Shown one piece after another: positions 59,103 through 64,000 of a DNA stretch of 64,000 bases (position 1 is its first letter; the number at the start of each line of letters is the position of its first letter). Source of the stretch: Sphingobacteriales bacterium 44-61 (GTDB lineage Bacteria > Bacteroidota > Bacteroidia > Chitinophagales > Chitinophagaceae); NCBI GenBank assembly GCA_001898405.1, contig MKTW01000017.1, positions 1 to 64,000 of the forward strand, in the 5' to 3' direction. Below the pieces are notes generated by a model that saw only the letters and a program-made list of their open reading frames with translations, ran no database searches and was not told where the DNA came from. The translations under genes were made by a program, and so were the position numbers.

Positions 59103-62100
59103 TAATCAGAAAAGTGGATTCAGGCTACAATATATAGAGGTGTACAACTGGGGAACATTTGATGAACATATACACAGCATCAAGCCATTGGGTGAAACCA
59201 GTTTACTAACAGGCGCTAACGGAAGTGGTAAAACCACTTTTGTCGATGCACTGCTGACGCTCATCGTACCGGAAAAAAGGTATCGTTTTTATAACCAGAG
59301 CAGTGGCAGCGAAAAAAAGGGGGACAGAACAGAAGAAAGCTATGTACTGGGAGGTTACGGCACCCTTAACAGTGAGAGTACCGGAGCTACCAAAACGCTT
59401 TATTTAAGAGAGAATAAGGACAGTGCTTACAGTATCCTGCTTGCCAATTTTTGTAATGAAGCCCAACAGGAAGTTACGCTGGTTCAGATCAGGTATTTTG
59501 TAAATGGCGATATGAAAAGAGTATTTGTGATTGCCCACAAAAGCCTACACATTGAAGATGATTTCAAACCCTTTGACCTAAGTGGTAACTGGAAACGGAG
59601 AATAGAGCAGCAGTATAACAAGGGAAGCCGCAAGCAGGTGGAATGGTTTGATGTCGCTGGTAAATATGCACAAAGACTTACCGAAGTACTGGGTATGCAA
59701 AGTACTCAGGCATTGAGCCTTTTTAACCAGACGGTGGGCATTAAAGTGCTGGGTAACCTGGACGACTTTATTAGAACACATATGCTGGAGCCCAGGAATA
59801 TGGAAGAGTTGTTTCAGGAACTAAAAAAACACCTGGCTACGTTGCTGGATGCAAAACGGAATATTGAAAAATCTGAAGAGCAGATCCGGTTGCTGAAACC
59901 TGTACAAGAGCATTATGAACAATTTCAATCACTGACCATTTCAGATAATCAATTGAACTCGGCACTTCAGACCGCTGCTGTCTGGAAAAGGTTTACACAT
60001 GACAAACTCCTGGAACAGGCCGTGGAAGAGGGAAATGATCGAAATAAGATATTTGAACGACAAATAGAAAATTTAAGAACAAATATCGAGTCGCTTATTG
60101 ATGAAGAAAGAAACACCCGCAACCAGATTGACCAGAACACAGCAGGTCAGCGTTTAAAAATGTTGGAGAAAGACCTAAACGAACTTTCTAAGAAGAAAAA
60201 AGATGCCGAAGCTAATCTTACTCTTTTTACTGATTGGTGTAATATACTTCACCTGGATGAGAGAAACCCGGCAGATGAAAGTTCATATTCGAGGATTCTA
60301 AAAGAATGCAATAAAGCAGCGATGCGGCTGGAGAGAGAAAACCGTCTTAATGACGAAGATGATTTTGATGCCAGGAACAGCCTGAAATCTTCCAAAGATG
60401 AAAAAGACCGTATAGAAGTTGAACTAAATATCTTGTTGCATAATAAAAGTAATATACCAGCACCGCTGATAAATCTCCGCAAAGATGTATGTACTGCCTT
60501 AAAACTGGATGTCAGCGAACTCCCCTTTGCAGGCGAACTGATACAGGTAAAAACCGAAGAATATCATTGGCAACCTGCACTGGAAAAATTACTACATTCT
60601 TTTTCACTTCGCTTATTAGTACCCGATAAACATTATAAAAAGATAACCCGCTATATTAACCAGACAGATATTGGCACCCGGCTTATCTACTATCATGTAA
60701 AAGACCACCTCACTTTACATGCAGATAAGGATACAGTTTTTCATAAAATGGAATTTCATCCAGATCATAAATTATCAGCATGGGTGCAGCAACAGATTAT
60801 TCAAAATTTTGGTTACAGTTGTGTAGATGATGAAAAGGAACTGGAAAGAATGGAAAAAGCCATTACGCTGAATGGTTTAATAAAAAGTCGCGACAGGCAT
60901 GAAAAAGATGACAGACCTGGCAAAAATGATCCGGGCCGGTATGTGATGGGCTGGAACAATGAAAAGAAAAAAGAGGCATTGATACAGCAAAGAAATAAAT
61001 TAAGTGACCAGATAACAACAGCAGAGGAAACACTACAGCGCTGTAAAAATAAAGGGGACCGCCTGCAAAAACAATTTTATGCTCTCAGCAGAATACAGGA
61101 GCACACCGGCTTCACATCACTGAATGTAGAAAGCGTTCAAAGAGCCATACATAAAGCGGAGGAACAGGTAAAGGAGTTAAGCCAAAGCAATGACCAGCTC
61201 AAATCACTCACCCTTCAATTAGCAGATATTTTACAACAAAGGGAGAAGGCCCAAAAAGACCTGGAAGATTTGTCCGGAGATAAAACTGTATTGCAGGGCC
61301 AGATCAATGAGATGATACGGCATCGGGAGTCACTTACATTACTTTTGCAACATATTACTGAAACAGATAAGGATAATTTACTCGCGTTTCAACAACAACA
61401 CGCTGCAACTATGGCGGATGTTACACTTGACACTATTGACAGTACGTATTCAGCCTTTCGTGAAGAAACAGAAAATAAAGTTACTGAAGTCCGGAGTGCT
61501 TTACATAAGGCAGAACTGCAACTTAACAAAAGTATTAACCAGATCAAAAACCCCAGTACAGCAATTGCACAAAGGTTTCCTGATTGGTATGGTGATGTGC
61601 AGTCATTGCCGGATGATGCAGCCCATGCGGAAGAATATAAAGAATGGCTCGATAAGCTGACTACCGAAAATCTCCCACGGTACCGCAAGGATTTTGAAAA
61701 CTTTATTAATGATACCATTACCTATAAAATAGGAGGACTTAGTGAAGAAATGGAAAAATGGGAACGGGAAATTAATAACAGTGTAGTAAAACTAAACCAA
61801 TCGCTAGGTGCTATCAACTTTAACCGTTTGCCCGATACATATATCCAACTGGGAAAGAGATCAGTTCCCGATACCACGATCAAAGAATTCCGTAATAACC
61901 TGCTCAATGCGCTTCCACAGGCAGCCAACTGGCAGCAAAGTAAATTTGAAGAGAAGTCCCTTCATTTTCATCAAAAAGTACAGCCACTGATTGATAGCCT
62001 GGATGAGAATGAAGCCTACCGCACCAAGGTAATGGATGTACGAAACTGGTTTGAATTCTGGGCGGATGAAAAATATGCCAACACGAATGAGCTGAAAAAA

Positions 62101-62460
62101 ACATACCGCCAGATGGGCCAGTTATCAGGCGGAGAAAAAGCGCAACTGACCTATACCATCTTATGCAGTGCGATTGCTTACCAGTTCGGAATTACCAGGG
62201 AGGGTAAAAATAGTAAAAGCCTTCGCTTCATAGCGGTCGATGAAAGTTTCAGCAACCAGGATGAAGACAAAGCAACTTACCTGATGGAGCTTTGTAAACA
62301 ATTGCACCTTCAATTACTTGTGGTGACGCCTAGTGATAAAATACAGGTTGTACAGGATTTTATCGCACATGTCCATTTAGTACAGCGGGTAAACGGCCGT
62401 CATAGTGTGTTGTATAATATGACGATTAAAGAATTACAACAGAAAATGGGCAAGGCATGA
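59077..62460 (+). CDS. jetC: Wadjet type I SMC-like ATPase JetC
   Basis: A 1127-residue MukB/SMC-like ATPase. Walker A GANGSGKTT is at 46-54, the ABC signature LSGGEK at 1016-1021 and Walker B FIAVDE ending at 1056; between these lie two long coiled coils (about 270-430 and 640-830) around a hinge-like segment. JetC powers loop extrusion by the Wadjet complex. All ATPase motifs are intact. The gene overlaps jetD by four bases (ATGA). Confidence 0.95.
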   Translation: MQLSVFSTDNQKSGFRLQYIEVYNWGTFDEHIHSIKPLGETSLLTGANGSGKTTFVDALLTLIVPEKRYRFYNQSSGSEKKGDRTEESYVLGGYGTLNSESTGATKTLYLRENKDSAYSILLANFCNEAQQEVTLVQIRYFVNGDMKRVFVIAHKSLHIEDDFKPFDLSGNWKRRIEQQYNKGSRKQVEWFDVAGKYAQRLTEVLGMQSTQALSLFNQTVGIKVLGNLDDFIRTHMLEPRNMEELFQELKKHLATLLDAKRNIEKSEEQIRLLKPVQEHYEQFQSLTISDNQLNSALQTAAVWKRFTHDKLLEQAVEEGNDRNKIFERQIENLRTNIESLIDEERNTRNQIDQNTAGQRLKMLEKDLNELSKKKKDAEANLTLFTDWCNILHLDERNPADESSYSRILKECNKAAMRLERENRLNDEDDFDARNSLKSSKDEKDRIEVELNILLHNKSNIPAPLINLRKDVCTALKLDVSELPFAGELIQVKTEEYHWQPALEKLLHSFSLRLLVPDKHYKKITRYINQTDIGTRLIYYHVKDHLTLHADKDTVFHKMEFHPDHKLSAWVQQQIIQNFGYSCVDDEKELERMEKAITLNGLIKSRDRHEKDDRPGKNDPGRYVMGWNNEKKKEALIQQRNKLSDQITTAEETLQRCKNKGDRLQKQFYALSRIQEHTGFTSLNVESVQRAIHKAEEQVKELSQSNDQLKSLTLQLADILQQREKAQKDLEDLSGDKTVLQGQINEMIRHRESLTLLLQHITETDKDNLLAFQQQHAATMADVTLDTIDSTYSAFREETENKVTEVRSALHKAELQLNKSINQIKNPSTAIAQRFPDWYGDVQSLPDDAAHAEEYKEWLDKLTTENLPRYRKDFENFINDTITYKIGGLSEEMEKWEREINNSVVKLNQSLGAINFNRLPDTYIQLGKRSVPDTTIKEFRNNLLNALPQAANWQQSKFEEKSLHFHQKVQPLIDSLDENEAYRTKVMDVRNWFEFWADEKYANTNELKKTYRQMGQLSGGEKAQLTYTILCSAIAYQFGITREGKNSKSLRFIAVDESFSNQDEDKATYLMELCKQLHLQLLVVTPSDKIQVVQDFIAHVHLVQRVNGRHSVLYNMTIKELQQKMGKA

Positions 62461-63596
62461 CAGACAACGTTTACTTTTTGCAACTGGGAAAAAGCTATAA
62501 AAGCTACTTAAAAAATATTATTGCAGGAGAACCCTTTCGTCCTATCATACTGCGGGGTGGTAAAAATAAACCAGCCACCACAGCTGAACTTCATAAGGCC
62601 ATTACCTTGTTTCAGCAATATGAAAAAAAAGATACCGGGTATGGTTGGGAAATTGAGTGGCAGAAATGGAGCAGTAACAAACTGGGTAACCAATTATGGC
62701 CGGTTGCTATTACGGTTGCAACTGAAGCTGACTATCTTTTTCTTACAAAAAAGCAAAGCGATACTGAAAAGTTCAAGGAAGAACTGCAGCATTTATTATC
62801 ATGGCGCAGTGAGATAAAAGACTTTCTTCTTTCCGAGCCCGGCAGTGTTTTACAATACCTGAATGCCTGGAAGGGAATTTGTGCTGTAACAGATTATTTA
62901 TTATTGAATGATGTAACCACCCACTATATACGCAGTATTCCTGTACCGGTACACACCAAGTTTATTAAGGATAATGAATGGATGATCCTTTCTTTGCTGA
63001 AATATCTAAACCCAGCATTGTTACCTGCCAACTGTAATAATATAGAAATAGGGCTTGATCTAAGAAAAAAGTCACAGCTTTTTACGTTGCGATGGCTTGA
63101 CCCGCGGTTAGCTGATTTGTATACCAGTGGAATAGGATTATTAGGTATCCCGGTTGATACATTAAAAATGTGTCACTGGAAAATAGATGAAATCTGGCTG
63201 GTGGAAAATGAGACAAACCTTTACCTGATGCCGGAAAGAAATAACGCTCTTGTTATATTTTCCAAAGGATATGCCATGGAGCTTCTGTATGACATCCCTT
63301 TGTTCCACCGGTCTTCGATCTTATACTGGGGCGACCTCGATGAAGATGGTTTTAACATGCTGAACAGGTTCCGCAAGCATTACCCCCATGTTAGAAGTAT
63401 TTTTATGGACCAGTATACTCTGGATACACACCAGGAAGATATCGGTAAGCAAAATGAAAAATATAAGATCAGGGAGCTTAAATTATTAACGCCGGCTGAA
63501 AGGAATGCATTCGAGCAGCTTCTTTCAGTAAACGGCAGGCTGGAGCAAGAGAAATTAAACCAGCAATTTATTATAAAAACTATTATTGACTTATAA
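62457..63596 (+). CDS. jetD: Wadjet type I nuclease JetD (Toprim)
   Basis: A 379-residue protein with an N-terminal DNA-binding part (DUF3322-like) and a C-terminal Toprim domain (DUF2220): the acidic residue in WLVENETNLYLMP and the D-x-D motif in ILYWGDLDEDGFNMLNRF. JetD is related to topoisomerase VI A subunits and cleaves plasmid DNA after JetABC has looped it. Length and motifs are complete, so the whole system should work. Confidence 0.94.
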   Translation: MTDNVYFLQLGKSYKSYLKNIIAGEPFRPIILRGGKNKPATTAELHKAITLFQQYEKKDTGYGWEIEWQKWSSNKLGNQLWPVAITVATEADYLFLTKKQSDTEKFKEELQHLLSWRSEIKDFLLSEPGSVLQYLNAWKGICAVTDYLLLNDVTTHYIRSIPVPVHTKFIKDNEWMILSLLKYLNPALLPANCNNIEIGLDLRKKSQLFTLRWLDPRLADLYTSGIGLLGIPVDTLKMCHWKIDEIWLVENETNLYLMPERNNALVIFSKGYAMELLYDIPLFHRSSILYWGDLDEDGFNMLNRFRKHYPHVRSIFMDQYTLDTHQEDIGKQNEKYKIRELKLLTPAERNAFEQLLSVNGRLEQEKLNQQFIIKTIIDL

Positions 63597-64000
63597 GCTA
63601 TATAACAGCTTCGAAAAGTATTTTTCCCCTTTGTACTGCATTATCTAACAACCATGGATGAAGCTTTTTGAAAATAATCGTCTTAATCCAAGCTAACTTT
63701 TGAGAACATGTTGAAACCATACTGGTCTGGCAAGTCTCAGCTATAATGGTATTGATTCCTCCTCATTTAGCACAGAAAGAACAGAACCGGCGAAGAATAA
63801 AATTACAAAAGTTTATTGTTAACTCTATTTTATCTGCTGGGGTCGAAACCAATTAATGAGCAAAAAGTTGACAATATATTAGCCGCACCGCGTATGGCCT
63901 TGCCAAATGTTGTTGGCCATACTTAATAGCGATGTGGAATTCTCGTGTCGGTTAAATAAACATTGAATTTTCCTGTTATAAAGCGAGTGTCATCAATGCG
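63597..64000. other. non-coding right end of the window
   Basis: No gene seen. GTATGGCC (63892-63899) and GGCCATAC (63914-63921) form an eight-pair inverted repeat without a following T-run. No att-like sequence or integrase was recognised at this end, so the border of element 2 / Wadjet is not visible. Confidence 0.45.

Noticed and set aside
1-64000. CRISPR arrays, transposases/insertion sequences, rRNA or complete tRNA genes
   Set aside because: No regularly spaced repeats, transposase frames or complete RNA genes were seen; only the partial tRNA-like end at 41179-41196.

Overview
The window comes from a Bacteroidota genome, most likely of the Chitinophagaceae type. The evidence is an ECF sigma / FecR anti-sigma / SusC / SusD set with a TlpA-like redox protein, Bacteroidetes-style mobilisation genes (MobC-type accessory protein, HPHxH relaxase, VirD4-like coupling protein), and short JAB-domain RadC proteins. 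All assignments were made by reading motifs and gene context; no database search was run.

Layout. (1) 1-9.3 kb, minus strand: a nutrient-uptake locus with ECF sigma, FecR, SusC, SusD, a thioredoxin-like lipid/periplasmic protein and the broken 5' part of a GH92 mannosidase gene. (2) 9.5-17 kb, plus strand: a first defence segment with Shedu (SduA), a FecR-N-like small protein, and an operon of a small lamin-tail-domain protein, a 1247-residue nuclease-STAND NTPase and an unknown protein. (3) 17.2-20.4 kb: an AraC regulator, a cyclophilin-like protein, two related cupins and an aldo/keto reductase. (4) 20.6-30.2 kb, plus strand: mobilisable element 1 (ssb, DUF932, ParB-like, RadC, oriT-like hairpin, mobilisation trio). 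(5) 30.4-38.2 kb: an AT-rich cargo block holding an ECF sigma factor, an unknown protein, a Cas4/RecB-like Fe-S nuclease, a catalytically complete long prokaryotic Argonaute, an unknown protein, a HEIGH metallopeptidase, and then an ApeA-like HEPN protein. (6) 38.2-41.2 kb, minus strand: YhcG-type nuclease, tyrosine integrase and a tRNA-3'-end-like attachment sequence. (7) 41.6-45.7 kb, minus strand: a restriction nuclease plus N6-adenine methylase, followed by a frameshifted fragment of a third mobilisation coupling-protein gene. (8) 45.9-56.6 kb, minus strand: mobilisable element 2, an inverted and diverged version of element 1 with different cargo (including a nuclease-like + HEPN gene pair). 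(9) 57.0-63.6 kb, plus strand: a complete type I Wadjet operon jetABCD.

How it works together. Two related mobilisable elements in opposite orientation, plus the remnant of a third, carry or border at least seven recognisable anti-phage or anti-plasmid modules. The elements share a backbone with cargo at equivalent places: between parB and radC, between radC and the oriT, after the coupling protein, and possibly upstream of ssb. They also share non-coding signals: a covarying hairpin beside the mobilisation operon, a GTTCA-N5-TGAAC palindrome near both mob operons and the integrase, and a leader sequence in front of both radC genes and one ssb.

The best candidate for an undescribed system is the 30.4-36.6 kb cassette: an Argonaute with an intact DEDD tetrad whose gene overlaps that of an Fe-S PD-(D/E)XK nuclease, flanked by a sigma factor and a metallopeptidase that could form a regulatory circuit. 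Second candidates are the lamin-tail/STAND operon and the 50.0-51.7 kb nuclease-HEPN pair.
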